In this document: piece after piece, positions 46,541 to 57,060 of the stretch | Numbering within the stretch: the stretch's first letter is position 1 | How the letters are laid out: each line of letters opens with the position of its first letter | Assembly (NCBI RefSeq): GCF_001077535.1 | Contig: NZ_CP011968.1 | Span: 1,302,001-1,366,000 of the forward strand | DNA length: 64,000 nt | Reading direction: 5' to 3' | Origin: Clostridioides difficile ATCC 9689 = DSM 1296 | Lineage (GTDB): Bacteria; Bacillota; Clostridia; Peptostreptococcales; Peptostreptococcaceae | Notes under the pieces: generated by a model | Database searches by the model: none | Seen by the model: the letters and a program-made list of their open reading frames with translations, nothing else | What the model was told of the DNA's origin: nothing | Made by a program: the position numbers and the translations under genes

Positions 46541-49500
46541 TTGTATTTAAAAAGACTAGAGTTAAAGGGATTTAAATCCTTTCCAGTAAAAACAGATATT
46601 ATTTTTAAAGAAGGAATAACAGCCATAGTAGGACCAAATGGGAGTGGAAAAAGTAATATATCTGATGCTGTAAGATGGGTATTAGGAGAACAGAGTATTA
46701 AGAGTCTTAGAGGGGATAAACTCGAAGATGTAATATTTGCAGGTACAGATACAAAAAAACCTATGAATTATTGTGAAGTGGCTCTTACTATTGATAATTC
46801 TGAAAATCAATTGGAATTAGATTTTACAGAAGTAACTATAAGAAGAAGGGCTTATAGAAATGGTGAAAGTGAATTTTTTCTAAATAATAAAAGTTGTAGA
46901 TTAAAAGATATAAAAGAAGTCTTTTTAGATACTGGTATTGGAAAAGATGGTTATTCAATCATAGAACAAGGAAAAGTAGATGAAATATTAAGTAATAATC
47001 CTTTAAGCAGAAGAAAAGTTTTTGATGAAGCTTGTGGCATATCAAAATATAGATATAAAAAACAGGAAGCAGAAAGGAATTTAAGTAATACAAAGGAAAA
47101 TTTAGAAAGAATAGATGATGTATATATAGAAATTGAAAATCAATTAAAGCCTCTTTTTAATCAACAGACAAAGGCAAAAAAGTACTTGGAAATAAGTGAA
47201 AAATTAAAGACACTTGAAGTAAATAGCTTTATAAGAGAAATTGAAGGAATAGAAAAAGAATTAAGTGAGGTTAATGAACATCGTAATGTTATTGAAAAGG
47301 AGCTCAATGAAAAAGAAGAACAAAAAAATGTTGTAGAGAAAAAGCAAGAAGATATTAATAAAGAGGTAGAGGTATTACAAGATGTAATTGAAAAATCTGT
47401 AGATTATATAAATTCAATTAAAGGAGTTATATCAAAAAAAGAATCCCAAATAAATTTAATTAAGGAAAGAATAAGAAATTTTACGAATGAAATTAGTAGA
47501 AAAAATTTAGAAATAAAGGATATAAAAGAGAAGCTAAATGAAAATAAGCAATACATAAAAGAATTAGAAAGCAATAAATTATCAGGTAGTGAAGAACTAT
47601 CTACCTTGCAGGAAAATATAAAAGTATTGGAAGGAAGTAAAGATAAACAAAAAATTAAGTTAGAATCCCTAAATAATGAGATAGAATTATTGAAAGAAAG
47701 TATAATTGATATATTAAATAAGAAACAAGAGTTTAGTAATAAGCTGTCTACTTTAAACGCAAATAAAGAAAATATGAATATCAGAGATGAAAATATAAAT
47801 TCAGAGATAACAGAGTTAAACAAAAATATTGAAATAAAATCATCTGAATTAGATACTATAAATAAAGAATTTAATATGCAAAATGAAAATTTAAAGAATG
47901 TAAATAATAGACATAAAGAATTATCAATTAATTTGCAGGATTCAATTAGTGAACACAATAAACTAGAAGATGAAATACAGAAAAGTAAATATAATTTAAA
48001 TGGATATAATTCAAAGTTAAATGTCTATATAGATATGGAAAATCATTATGAAGGATTTAATAGAGGAGTAAAAGAAGTACTAAAAAATAAAAATTTAAAA
48101 GGAGTTCATGGAGCATTAGGACAGATTATAAATGTACCTGAAAAGTATGAGAAATCTATAGAAGCAGCTCTTGGTGCTTATATGCAAAATATAATAACTG
48201 ATAATGAGTTTAGTGCTAAGTCTGCAATAAACTATCTAAAACAGAATAATTTAGGTAGAGTAACATTTCTTCCATTAAATATAATTAAATCAAATAAAAT
48301 AAGTCTAGGAAATTTAAAAGCAAATACTAAGTTCATAGGAATAGCAAGTGATTTAATTACATTTGATGAAAAGTATAGAAATATAATTGAAAATATACTT
48401 GGAAGAACAATACTTATAAATAATATAGATGAGGGCATAAAATTTGCAAAAGAAACTGGTCATAGGTTTAAAATAGTAACTTTAGATGGTGAAATCTTAA
48501 ATCCAGGAGGTTCTTTGACTGGGGGAAGTCTAAAAACTAATGGGAATATACTATCGAGAAAAAGATACATTAATGAATATACAGAAAAGATAAGTAATAT
48601 CAAGAATGAAATTTCACATCTAGAATTAAAAAGAGAATCTTTAGACAAAGATGTGAAAAATATCAAAAATGAAATTGATTCACATGAAAGTAAAATAAAA
48701 GATTTAGAAAAAAGTATAATAATAAAAAGTACAAGTATAAAGAATGTTGAGTCTGAAATTGAATCGTTAAAAGGTAGTATTACTAAATTAGAAAATGAGA
48801 AGAATGATTTAAATTCTAACCTAAATTATACACTTGAAAAAAGTGATGATGTTAGAAAAGATATGGAAGAGTTAGATGATTTATACAATAAAAATAAAGA
48901 AAAAATTGATGCATTGAATGAGGAAATAAAAAGATACAATGATTTATATGATAAAGAAAAATCTGAATTTGATGAATTGAACTTAAGTTTAGTGAAGAAA
49001 ACAGAAGTTTACAATAGTATAGTTAGAGATATAAAAAGAATATCTGGTGAAAATTGTGAGCTAGAAGAAAAAAATAAACAATTAGAAGAGTCATTAAATT
49101 ATGAAGAACATGAAATAATTAAATTACAAGATTCTATACTCACTGAAGAAAAAGAAAAAGAAAATTTAACAAAACAACTAGGGGATAGTAATAGAAATCT
49201 TGAAACTAGAAAAATAGCAAAAGATGATTTAAAAAATAGTTTTGATGAAATTAATAAAGAATTAAAAACTATAGATAGACAGCATATAGAACTTAAAGAA
49301 AGTTTATTTAAAGTTGGTGGAAGATTAGAAAGATTAAAAACTAGTCAAGACACATATATAAATAAGTTGTTTGAGCAATATGATATGACCTTAGTACAAG
49401 CATTGGAAATTAAAGATGAAGATTTGGATATAGATAGAAAATTCTTAGAAAGTCTAAAGAGAGAAATAAGAAGTCTTGGAAATATAAATATAGACTCTAT

Positions 49501-50095
49501 AAAGGAATATGAGGAAATAAAAGAAAGATACGATTTTTATAGCGAACAAAAGCAAGATTTAGAAGAGTCTATGGAAGAGATAGAAAAACTTATACATACT
49601 TTAGAAGAAAATATGAAATCTGAATTTGAAATTAAGTTTGAAGAAATAAGTAAAAATTTTAAATATGTATATAAGAGATTATTTGGTGGAGGTTGTGGAG
49701 AATTAACTATTTTAGATAAAGAAAATTTATTAGAAAGTGATATACTAATAACAGCTCAACCCCCAGGTAAAAAAATGAAAAATTTAAACCTATTATCTGG
49801 TGGAGAGAAAGCTTTAACGGCAATAAGTATATTATTTGCTATATTGATTACAAAGCCAACACCATTTTGTATATTAGATGAGATTGAAGCGCCACTTGAT
49901 GACGCAAATATATTTAGATTTGGAGAATTTTTGAAGGATTTATCTAAAGAGACTCAATTTATATCAGTAACTCATAGGAGAGGAACTATGGAAGCTGCTG
50001 ATTATATCTACGGAGTTACAATGCAAGAAAAAGCCATTTCAAAAGTTATTAGTTTAAAATTAAAAGAAGCTCAGGAAATAACAGATATTATATAA
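46541..50095 (+). CDS. smc: chromosome segregation protein SMC
   Basis: 1184 residues, full length. Walker A G-P-N-G-S-G-K-S-N (about 32-40), long coiled coils, hinge (about 510-640), C-terminal signature L-S-G-G-E-K-A-L and Walker B I-L-D-E-I-E-A-P-L-D-D. With ScpA and ScpB it condenses DNA from parS. TTG start after GGGAGAG. ftsY follows after 26 nt. Confidence 0.98.
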   Translation: MYLKRLELKGFKSFPVKTDIIFKEGITAIVGPNGSGKSNISDAVRWVLGEQSIKSLRGDKLEDVIFAGTDTKKPMNYCEVALTIDNSENQLELDFTEVTIRRRAYRNGESEFFLNNKSCRLKDIKEVFLDTGIGKDGYSIIEQGKVDEILSNNPLSRRKVFDEACGISKYRYKKQEAERNLSNTKENLERIDDVYIEIENQLKPLFNQQTKAKKYLEISEKLKTLEVNSFIREIEGIEKELSEVNEHRNVIEKELNEKEEQKNVVEKKQEDINKEVEVLQDVIEKSVDYINSIKGVISKKESQINLIKERIRNFTNEISRKNLEIKDIKEKLNENKQYIKELESNKLSGSEELSTLQENIKVLEGSKDKQKIKLESLNNEIELLKESIIDILNKKQEFSNKLSTLNANKENMNIRDENINSEITELNKNIEIKSSELDTINKEFNMQNENLKNVNNRHKELSINLQDSISEHNKLEDEIQKSKYNLNGYNSKLNVYIDMENHYEGFNRGVKEVLKNKNLKGVHGALGQIINVPEKYEKSIEAALGAYMQNIITDNEFSAKSAINYLKQNNLGRVTFLPLNIIKSNKISLGNLKANTKFIGIASDLITFDEKYRNIIENILGRTILINNIDEGIKFAKETGHRFKIVTLDGEILNPGGSLTGGSLKTNGNILSRKRYINEYTEKISNIKNEISHLELKRESLDKDVKNIKNEIDSHESKIKDLEKSIIIKSTSIKNVESEIESLKGSITKLENEKNDLNSNLNYTLEKSDDVRKDMEELDDLYNKNKEKIDALNEEIKRYNDLYDKEKSEFDELNLSLVKKTEVYNSIVRDIKRISGENCELEEKNKQLEESLNYEEHEIIKLQDSILTEEKEKENLTKQLGDSNRNLETRKIAKDDLKNSFDEINKELKTIDRQHIELKESLFKVGGRLERLKTSQDTYINKLFEQYDMTLVQALEIKDEDLDIDRKFLESLKREIRSLGNINIDSIKEYEEIKERYDFYSEQKQDLEESMEEIEKLIHTLEENMKSEFEIKFEEISKNFKYVYKRLFGGGCGELTILDKENLLESDILITAQPPGKKMKNLNLLSGGEKALTAISILFAILITKPTPFCILDEIEAPLDDANIFRFGEFLKDLSKETQFISVTHRRGTMEAADYIYGVTMQEKAISKVISLKLKEAQEITDII

Positions 50096-50121
50096 CTTAG
50101 ATTGACATAGGAGGAATAACA

Positions 50122-51402
50122 GTGTTAAAAAAATTATTTGGTTTTGGAAAAGACAAGGAAAAGGAAATAGAAAAAAAAGATGCTGAAGAAGAAATAGAAG
50201 TTGAAGACAGTGTTGATAATTTAGAAAACTTGGAAGAAACTATTTTTTCAGGATTTGAAGAAGAAGTGATAGATAAAGTGGAAGATGTTGAAGAAAAAAA
50301 TGAGGAAAGTGTCAATAATGAAGGCACTGAAGAAATCGAAAACTTTGAAAAAATAGAAGTTGAGATGGATAGTAATGGAAAAGAGGTAGAAAATATTTCA
50401 AATAATGATTCTCAAGAAGAGATAGTCGAAGAATTAGAAAATTATGATGAAATTGAGTCTAAAGAGATAGAAGATAAAGAAGATAAGAAAGTTAACTTGT
50501 TTGAAAGACTAAAACAAGGATTGACAAAAGCAAAGCAAGGAATAACTGATAGAATAGATGAAGTTTTAAAATCATATACAAAGATAGATGAAGAATTACT
50601 TGAAGATTTAGAGGAAATTTTAATAACAGCAGATGTTGGTGTAAATACAACTATGGATATAATTGAAAGACTAAGAGATAAAATAAAGCAAAAAGGTATT
50701 ACTGAACCAATAAAGGTAAGAGAAGAACTTAAATCTATAGTTGAAGATATTCTTACAAATGAAAACTCTACACTAGATATAGAACCAGCACCATGTATAA
50801 TATTAATGGTGGGTGTAAATGGGGTCGGTAAGACTACTACAATAGGTAAACTAGCAAATAGATACAAAAAAGATGGTAAAAAAGTTTTATTAGCAGCAGC
50901 AGATACATTTAGAGCAGCAGCAACAGAGCAATTAGAAATTTGGGCAAATAGAACCAATGTAGACATAATAAAACATCAAGAGGGAGCAGACCCTGGAGCT
51001 GTAGTATTTGATGCTATAAAAGCTGCAAAAGCTAGAAAAACAGATGTATTAATATGTGATACAGCAGGAAGATTACACAATAAGGCTAATCTTATGAATG
51101 AACTTGGAAAAGTATTTAAAATAGTAGATAGAGAATTTCCAGAAGCAAAACGTGAAGTACTTCTTGTGGTGGATGCTACAACAGGTCAAAATGCAGTTGT
51201 TCAAGCAAAGACATTTAAAGAAGTTGCAGATATAACAGGTATAGTACTTACAAAACTTGATGGAACTGCAAAAGGTGGAGTAGTCCTTGCAGTAAAATCA
51301 GAAGTAGATGTACCTGTAAAACTTATTGGAGTTGGAGAAAGTGTAGAAGACCTACAAGATTTCAATGCAAAATCATTTTCAGATGCATTATTTGGTAACT
51401 AA
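50122..51402 (+). CDS. ftsY: signal recognition particle receptor FtsY
   Basis: 426 residues: an acidic N-terminal region (about 1-120, very Glu-rich) and the NG GTPase with G-V-N-G-V-G-K-T-T-T (about 233), D-T-A-G-R and T-K-L-D-G. It docks SRP at the membrane. GTG start after AGGAGGA. Partner Ffh is two genes downstream. Confidence 0.97.
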   Translation: MLKKLFGFGKDKEKEIEKKDAEEEIEVEDSVDNLENLEETIFSGFEEEVIDKVEDVEEKNEESVNNEGTEEIENFEKIEVEMDSNGKEVENISNNDSQEEIVEELENYDEIESKEIEDKEDKKVNLFERLKQGLTKAKQGITDRIDEVLKSYTKIDEELLEDLEEILITADVGVNTTMDIIERLRDKIKQKGITEPIKVREELKSIVEDILTNENSTLDIEPAPCIILMVGVNGVGKTTTIGKLANRYKKDGKKVLLAAADTFRAAATEQLEIWANRTNVDIIKHQEGADPGAVVFDAIKAAKARKTDVLICDTAGRLHNKANLMNELGKVFKIVDREFPEAKREVLLVVDATTGQNAVVQAKTFKEVADITGIVLTKLDGTAKGGVVLAVKSEVDVPVKLIGVGESVEDLQDFNAKSFSDALFGN

Positions 51403-51422
51403 TGTTCTTTTAAAAATAATGG

Positions 51423-51451
51423 TTGACAAGAGTGTTGTTATGATATAAAAT
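51423..51451 (+). promoter_or_regulatory. putative SigA promoter for ylxM-ffh
   Basis: TTGACA (51423-51428) with TATAAA (51444-51449), or TAAAAT at 17-nt spacing. The 15-nt spacing to TATAAA is short. Confidence 0.45.
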
Positions 51452-51504
51452 ACAATAGTGTAAAGTAAATAACCTTTACAGTATACTGCTAGGAAGTGTA
51501 AGAT

Positions 51505-51873
51505 ATGAATATAGAAAAAATGGTCGAAATTGGATTGTTATTTGAACAGTATAAAGAATTATTAACTGACAAGCAGAAAGAAATAGTTGCTCTATACTAT
51601 GAAGAAGATTATTCTTTAGGTGAAATTAGTGAAAATCTGAATGTATCAAGACAAGGTGTTTATGATACCTTAAAGCGTTCAGAAAAAATACTAAGAGATT
51701 ATGAAGAAAAGTTACACTTAGTATCAAAGATTCAAGAGCAGGAAAAAAATATTAAGATTATAAAAGATAAAATTATTGACATTAAAGAAGATTTATTGCA
51801 CAATAAAGATTGTGCTAATTTAATCCCTAAGCTAGAAAATATAGAAGATGTATGTAGGGAGATGATAAAATGA
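51505..51873 (+). CDS. ylxM: YlxM/p13-like DNA-binding protein
   Basis: 122 residues. Helix-turn-helix similar to sigma region 4 (Y-S-L-G-E-I-S-E-N-L-N-V-S-R-Q-G-V). In Gram-positive bacteria it associates with the SRP pathway. Overlaps ffh by 4 nt, so translation is coupled. Confidence 0.93.
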   Translation: MNIEKMVEIGLLFEQYKELLTDKQKEIVALYYEEDYSLGEISENLNVSRQGVYDTLKRSEKILRDYEEKLHLVSKIQEQEKNIKIIKDKIIDIKEDLLHNKDCANLIPKLENIEDVCREMIK

Positions 51874-53222
51874 TATTTGAAGGATTGTCTGATAAACTAC
51901 AAGGGGCATTTAGTAAGTTAAAATCTAAAGGAAAACTTACAGAAGTAGATGTAAAAAATGCTATGAGAGAAGTTAAACTTGCTCTTCTTGAGGCAGATGT
52001 TAACTTTAAAGTAGTTAAAGATTTCATAAAAAAAGTTCAAGAGAGATGTGTTGGGCAAGAAGTTATGCAAAGCTTAACTCCAGCTCAGCATGTAATCAAA
52101 ATTGTAAATGAAGAGCTTACAAGTTTAATGGGAGATGTACAAAGTAAAGTAATGATTTCCTCAAAGCCTCCTACAATTTTAATGATGGTTGGATTGCAAG
52201 GTGCAGGTAAGACTACTACAGCAGGAAAACTTGGAGGATATTTTAAAAAGCAAGGTAAAAAACCTCTATTAGTAGCTTGTGATATTTATAGACCGGCAGC
52301 TATAAAGCAACTTCAAGTTGTTGGAGAAAAATTGGATATACCTGTATTCAATATGGGAGATAAAGAAAATCCAGTAAATATTGCGAAAGCAGGTTTAAGT
52401 CATGCGATTAAAAATGCTAATGATTTAGTTATTATAGATACAGCTGGTAGACTTCATATAGATGAAGTACTTATGGATGAGTTAAAGTCTATTAAATCAG
52501 AAGTTAAGCCACATGAGATACTTTTGGTTGTAGATTCTATGACAGGTCAAGATGCTGTAAATGTTGCAGAAAGCTTCAATGAGGCACTTGGTGTTGATGG
52601 AGTAGTATTAACTAAATTGGATGGAGATACTAGAGGTGGTGCTGCACTTTCAATAAGAGCAGTTACACAAAAGCCTATAAAATTTATGGGGATGGGAGAA
52701 AAGCTAGATGATATAGAACCTTTCCACCCAGATAGAATGGCATCAAGAATATTAGGTATGGGAGATGTCTTAAGTTTAATAGAAAAAGCACAAGAAAATA
52801 TAGACTTAGAGAAAGCTAAAGAATTAGAGCAAAAAATTAAAAAACAAGAGCTTGATTTTGAAGATTTCTTACAACAAATGGAACAAATACAAAATATGGG
52901 ACCTCTTGACAAGATACTTGGTATGATACCTGGTATGGGAAATGTAAAAGACCAACTTGGAGATGTAGATTTGAATGGCAAAGAAATGAAGAGAACAAAA
53001 GCCATAATTCAGTCAATGACTACATATGAGAGAAGAAACCCAGGAGTATTAAATGCTTCAAGAAAGAAAAGAATAGCTAAAGGCAGTGGAACTAGTGTAC
53101 AAGATGTAAATAGACTTATAAAACAACTTAATGAAATGAAAAAAATGATGAAGATGTTTGCTGGTTCACAAAAGAGTATGAAGAAAAGGGGCGGCTTAGG
53201 CGGTTTACCTTTTTTTAAATAA
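51870..53222 (+). CDS. ffh: signal recognition particle protein Ffh
   Basis: 450 residues: NG domain with G-L-Q-G-A-G-K-T-T-T (about 107), D-T-A-G-R and T-K-L-D-G, then the methionine-rich M domain that binds 4.5S RNA and signal sequences. Starts in the ATGA of ylxM. Confidence 0.98.
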   Translation: MIFEGLSDKLQGAFSKLKSKGKLTEVDVKNAMREVKLALLEADVNFKVVKDFIKKVQERCVGQEVMQSLTPAQHVIKIVNEELTSLMGDVQSKVMISSKPPTILMMVGLQGAGKTTTAGKLGGYFKKQGKKPLLVACDIYRPAAIKQLQVVGEKLDIPVFNMGDKENPVNIAKAGLSHAIKNANDLVIIDTAGRLHIDEVLMDELKSIKSEVKPHEILLVVDSMTGQDAVNVAESFNEALGVDGVVLTKLDGDTRGGAALSIRAVTQKPIKFMGMGEKLDDIEPFHPDRMASRILGMGDVLSLIEKAQENIDLEKAKELEQKIKKQELDFEDFLQQMEQIQNMGPLDKILGMIPGMGNVKDQLGDVDLNGKEMKRTKAIIQSMTTYERRNPGVLNASRKKRIAKGSGTSVQDVNRLIKQLNEMKKMMKMFAGSQKSMKKRGGLGGLPFFK

Positions 53223-53259
53223 AATATAAAAAAGTAAAAATTATTCGGAGGTGACTGTA

Positions 53260-53532
53260 ATGGCAGTTAAAATAAGATTAAAAAGAATGGGAGCTAACAA
53301 AAAACCTTTCTACAGAATAGTAGTAGCTGATTCAAGAGCTCCAAGAGATGGAAAATTTATAGAAGAAATAGGATACTATAATCCAATTTCTGAACCTAAA
53401 CAAGTAAGAATAAATGATGAAAAAGCTATAAAATGGTTAGCTACTGGTGCTCAGCCAACAGAAGTAGTTAAAAAATTACTTGTAAAAAACGGAGTAATAG
53501 AAAAATTCGAAGCTTCTAAACAAGCAAAATAA
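53260..53532 (+). CDS. rpsP: 30S ribosomal protein S16
   Basis: 90 residues. [11 protein letters not shown] fits S16. ATG 53260 is chosen over 53251 because of the SD GGAGGTG. Confidence 0.98.
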   Translation: MAVKIRLKRMGANKKPFYRIVVADSRAPRDGKFIEEIGYYNPISEPKQVRINDEKAIKWLATGAQPTEVVKKLLVKNGVIEKFEASKQAK

Positions 53533-53596
53533 TTTTTTCTTGGCAATTAGTTTAAGTAAGGGCTCATTGCTAAGGTTACTTTAGGAGATGAAATAT

Positions 53597-53824
53597 ATGA
53601 AAGAGCTAGTTGTAGATATAGCTAAGGCTCTAGTTGATAATCCTGACTCAGTTGTTGTTGAGGAATTTGAAGATAATGATGGTATCGTCTTAAAGCTTAC
53701 AGTTGCTCAAGAGGATATGGGTAAGGTTATTGGGAAGCAGGGAAGAATAGCTAAAGCTATAAGAACTGTCGTAAGATCTGTTGCAAATAGAGAAAATATA
53801 AAAGTTTCTCTTGAGATAGTATAA
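53597..53824 (+). CDS. khpA: KhpA, small KH-domain RNA-binding protein
   Basis: 75 residues. The KH loop G-K-V-I-G-K-Q-G-R is visible near residue 42. ATG 53597 preferred because an earlier ATG (53588) is one nt after the SD AGGAG. KhpA with KhpB binds small and messenger RNAs in Gram-positives. Lies between rpsP and rimM as usual. Confidence 0.94.
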   Translation: MKELVVDIAKALVDNPDSVVVEEFEDNDGIVLKLTVAQEDMGKVIGKQGRIAKAIRTVVRSVANRENIKVSLEIV

Positions 53825-53830
53825 AATAGG

Positions 53831-53860
53831 AGGATTAGGTATAATGCCTAGTCCTTTTTA
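53831..53860 (+). terminator. terminator between khpA and rimM
   Basis: 9-bp stem with one G-U (53831-53839 with 53847-53855), 7-nt loop, followed by T-run. Confidence 0.85.
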
Positions 53861-53931
53861 TATAAATGCGTAGTTTAAGATTTTATGATGATATGACCAC
53901 ATAAGATTAAATTTTTTAAGAAGGTGATAAC

Positions 53932-54447
53932 ATGAAAGAAAAATTAACTCATTTTAAGGTAGGTCAAATAGTAAATACACAAGGTTTAAAAGGTGAAGTA
54001 AGAGTTTATCCGCTTACTGATGATATAGAGAGGTTTGATGAATTAAAAGATTTCTATCTGGGAAAAGATTTAAATAATAAATTGGCTGTTGAAAAAGTAA
54101 GATACAAAGGTTCTATGGTTATAATGAAGATAAAAGGCATAGACAGCATAGAGAAAGCAGAAAAACTAAAAAATAAATTTATGTATGTAGCTAGAGAAGA
54201 TAGCAGAGAGCTTGAAGAAGGCGAATTTTTTATAGCAGATATGATTGGAATGGAAGTTTTAACTGTAGATGGAAAATATGTAGGGATACTAGAAGATGTT
54301 CTTCAATACTCAGCAAATGATGTCTATGTAGTAAAAGGTGAGGAAGATAAAGAATTTATGATACCAGCTATAAAAAAATTTGTACCTACAATAGATATTG
54401 ATGAAAGAAAAATGATTATAGACCCTATTAAGGGAATGATAGATTAG
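53932..54447 (+). CDS. rimM: ribosome maturation factor RimM
   Basis: 171 residues: N-terminal RimM domain (V-G-Q-I-V-N-T-Q-G-L-K-G-E-V) and a C-terminal PRC barrel. It assists 30S head assembly. trmD starts 8 nt after the stop. Confidence 0.97.
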   Translation: MKEKLTHFKVGQIVNTQGLKGEVRVYPLTDDIERFDELKDFYLGKDLNNKLAVEKVRYKGSMVIMKIKGIDSIEKAEKLKNKFMYVAREDSRELEEGEFFIADMIGMEVLTVDGKYVGILEDVLQYSANDVYVVKGEEDKEFMIPAIKKFVPTIDIDERKMIIDPIKGMID

Positions 54448-54455
54448 GTGGTAAT

Positions 54456-55151
54456 ATGAGATTTCATATAATGACACTTTTTCCAGAAATATTTAATTCG
54501 TACATGGATGAAAGTATAATGAAGAGAGCAGTTGAAAAAGGTATAATTGAGGTTCATATATATAATATAAGAGATTTTTCTAATAATAAACATAAAAAAG
54601 TAGATGATTATCCATTTGGAGGAGGAGCGGGGATGGTAATGACTCCTCAACCTATATATGACACATATAAGCATATAATAACAACTCATAATATAAATAA
54701 CCCAAGTGTAATTTATCTTACTCCAAAAGGTAAGGTATACAATCAATCTATGGCAAAGCAGATGTCTTTAAAAGAAGATATAATACTACTATGTGGTCAT
54801 TATGAAGGAATAGATGAGAGAATCATTGATTTAATAGTTACTGATGAAATTTCAATTGGAGATTATGTATTAACTGGGGGAGAGCTCCCAGCACTTATAA
54901 TGATAGATTCTATATCGAGATTAATACCAGGTGTATTAAACCAAGAAGAATCATTTGAAGAAGAATCATTTAAAGATAACTTATTGGAATATCCTCATTA
55001 CACTAGACCTAGAGATTTTGAAGGATTAAAAGTACCAGAAGTGCTTTTATCAGGGAATCATAAGAAGATAGATGAGTGGAGAAGAGAAGAATCTATAAGG
55101 ATAACCAAAGAAAGACGATTTGATTTATATAAAAAATCTAATGAAAAATAA
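54456..55151 (+). CDS. trmD: tRNA (guanine-N1)-methyltransferase
   Basis: 231 residues of the SPOUT class with G-G-G-A-G-M-V, L-L-C-G-H-Y-E-G-I-D-E-R and G-D-Y-V-L-T-G-G-E-L-P knot motifs. It makes m1G37, guarding against frameshift. Confidence 0.98.
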   Translation: MRFHIMTLFPEIFNSYMDESIMKRAVEKGIIEVHIYNIRDFSNNKHKKVDDYPFGGGAGMVMTPQPIYDTYKHIITTHNINNPSVIYLTPKGKVYNQSMAKQMSLKEDIILLCGHYEGIDERIIDLIVTDEISIGDYVLTGGELPALIMIDSISRLIPGVLNQEESFEEESFKDNLLEYPHYTRPRDFEGLKVPEVLLSGNHKKIDEWRREESIRITKERRFDLYKKSNEK

Positions 55152-55223
55152 AAATCTAATGAAAAATTAATATATATGTATACAATAAAGTACCTATAAA
55201 TGGAATTAAAAACATAAAAGTGC

Positions 55224-55252
55224 TTGTAATAACTATTGAAGTATAGTATAAT
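55224..55252 (+). promoter_or_regulatory. SigA promoter of rplS
   Basis: TTGTAA, 17-nt spacer, TATAAT (55247-55252). The L19 leader begins about 10 nt after the expected start. Confidence 0.65.
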
Positions 55253-55267
55253 ATAAAATGTTGAAAA

Positions 55268-55318
55268 TACGGGCGTTCCTCTGTTTACACTGGTCGGGTA
55301 GTTAAGAACGTCTATGAT
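55268..55318 (+). ncRNA. ribosomal protein L19 leader
   Basis: A compact structured leader just upstream of rplS. GGCGTTC (55272-55278) pairs with GAACGTC (55306-55312) around a GC-richer core with GGTCGGG. Position, size and closing stem agree with the L19 leader family of Firmicutes, in which L19 is thought to limit its own synthesis. A covariance-model search would settle it. Confidence 0.7.
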
Positions 55319-55335
55319 ATCTAGGAGGAAGAAAG

Positions 55336-55686
55336 ATGAATGAAATGCTAAGAGCAATTGAGCAAGAACAATTAAAAAATGAAGTTCCTAATTTTGGACC
55401 TGGGGACACAGTTAAAGTACACGTTAGAATTATAGAAGGAAAAAGAGAAAGAATACAAGTATTCGAAGGTGTAGTATTAAAGAGACAAGGTGGAGGAGCA
55501 AGAGAAACTTTCACAGTTAGAAAAATGTCTTTCAATGTTGGTGTAGAAAGAACTTTCCCAGTTCACTCTCCAAAAATAGAAAAAATAGAAGTTACTAGAA
55601 AAGGTAAAGTAAGAAGAGCTAAACTAAACTACTTAAGAGGTAGAGTAGGTAAAGCTGCTAAGATAAAAGAAGCTAGAAATAAATAA
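55336..55686 (+). CDS. rplS: 50S ribosomal protein L19
   Basis: 116 residues, KOW-type fold with G-D-T-V-K-V-H-V and [10 protein letters not shown] at the end. SD TAGGAGG. L19 leader upstream. Confidence 0.98.
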   Translation: MNEMLRAIEQEQLKNEVPNFGPGDTVKVHVRIIEGKRERIQVFEGVVLKRQGGGARETFTVRKMSFNVGVERTFPVHSPKIEKIEVTRKGKVRRAKLNYLRGRVGKAAKIKEARNK

Positions 55687-55707
55687 TTAAAAACTTTACT
55701 TATAAAT

Positions 55708-55738
55708 GGGGGGCTGATTTATCAGTCCTCTTTCTATT
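55708..55738 (+). terminator. terminator of rplS
   Basis: GC-rich stem near 55708-55730 with some G-U, followed by pyrimidine-rich CTCTTTCTATTTT. Confidence 0.65.
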
Positions 55739-56006
55739 TTAATGAAAATTACATCAAAAAATTATACTAGAAATAAATAGAAATATTTGTTGAAAATATA
55801 CATTATTTATCTATGAATTTATAGCTTTTAAAATGAAAAATAAAATTGGTAAATATTGCATTATATTTTGTAACAATATTAAAAATAAGAGAACAGTATT
55901 ATGTAAAGTATGACGTTAAAAAGATGACAATATTATAGCTTGTTAAGATAGATTTTTTAAGTGGAATTAGGATATAATAATATAATATTAATAAGGAGTG
56001 ATACAT

Positions 56007-56903
56007 GTGTCAAATGAATACGAAGAGTATCTTATGAATGACAATCTACATATAAACTGGTATCCAGGTCATATGAAAAAAACTAAGGAGTTAGTAAAAA
56101 ATAACTTAAAATTGATTGATGTAGTAATTGAACTTTTGGATGCTAGAATCCCGTTTAGTAGTAAAAATCCAGACATAGACAGGCTTGTAGGAGATAAGCC
56201 AAGAGTTGTCGTACTTAATAAGAGTGATATGGCAGATAGGGATAAATTGAATCAATGGATTGAATACTATAAGAAAATTAATATCAAAGCTATACCAGTA
56301 GATACAATAAAAGGCGTTGGTATAAATAAGATAATCGAAGAATGTAAAAATGTAACTAGAGAAAAAATGAGTTCTTTAAAAGACAAAGGGAGAAAAGAAA
56401 GAGCTATACGAATAATGATAGTTGGAGTTCCAAACGTTGGTAAATCGTCTCTTATAAACAAATTAACAGGTAGAAAAAGCACTCAAACTGGAGATAAGCC
56501 AGGAGTAACGAAAGGGAAACAATGGGTTAGATTAAAGGGAAATCTTGAACTTTTAGATACACCTGGAATACTTTGGCCTAAGTTTGAAGACCAAGAAGTT
56601 GCATTAAATTTAGCATTTAGTAGAGCTATAAAGGATGAGATTTTAGATACTGAAACTTTGGCTTTAAGACTTATAGAGAAACTTATGAAAATAGAACCTG
56701 AGAAGTTGAAAGCCAGATATAAGTTAGATTGTCTAGGAGAAACTCCAATTGAAACTATGGATATGATTGGCCATAAAAGAGGGTTTATAACAGGTAAAAA
56801 AGAACTAGATTATACACGCATAGCCACAACTGTATTAAATGAATTTAGAGATGGAAAAATAGGAAATATAACATTGGAAGTTCCAGAAAACGTTAAAAGA
56901 TAG
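56007..56903 (+). CDS. rbgA: ribosome biogenesis GTPase RbgA (YlqF)
   Basis: 298 residues of the circularly permuted GTPase family: N-K-S-D (G4) comes before G-V-P-N-V-G-K-S (G1) and D-T-P-G (G3). It acts in late 50S assembly. GTG 56007 preferred over GTG 55998, which lies inside the SD AAGGAG. Confidence 0.95.
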   Translation: MSNEYEEYLMNDNLHINWYPGHMKKTKELVKNNLKLIDVVIELLDARIPFSSKNPDIDRLVGDKPRVVVLNKSDMADRDKLNQWIEYYKKINIKAIPVDTIKGVGINKIIEECKNVTREKMSSLKDKGRKERAIRIMIVGVPNVGKSSLINKLTGRKSTQTGDKPGVTKGKQWVRLKGNLELLDTPGILWPKFEDQEVALNLAFSRAIKDEILDTETLALRLIEKLMKIEPEKLKARYKLDCLGETPIETMDMIGHKRGFITGKKELDYTRIATTVLNEFRDGKIGNITLEVPENVKR

Positions 56904-56941
56904 ATTTTAAAACAAAATCAAAAATTTAATGTTAAAAATTT

Positions 56942-56976
56942 AAAAAAGCCTTTTAGCAAAGGCTTTTTTATTTTTT
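56942..56976 (+). terminator. terminator of rbgA
   Basis: 12-bp perfect stem (56942-56953 with 56958-56969), TAGC loop, then ATTTTTTT. Confidence 0.92.
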
Positions 56977-57060
56977 TGAAATATAGACAAATATCTCCAT
57001 ATAAAAGTATAAATTAGGTTAGAAAACCTTTAAAAATATTAATTTAAGACAAATATACCT

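Noticed and set aside
47404-47958. 184-codon reading frame on the minus strand inside smc
   Set aside because: It is an antisense shadow of the coiled-coil coding region and has no SD or family match.
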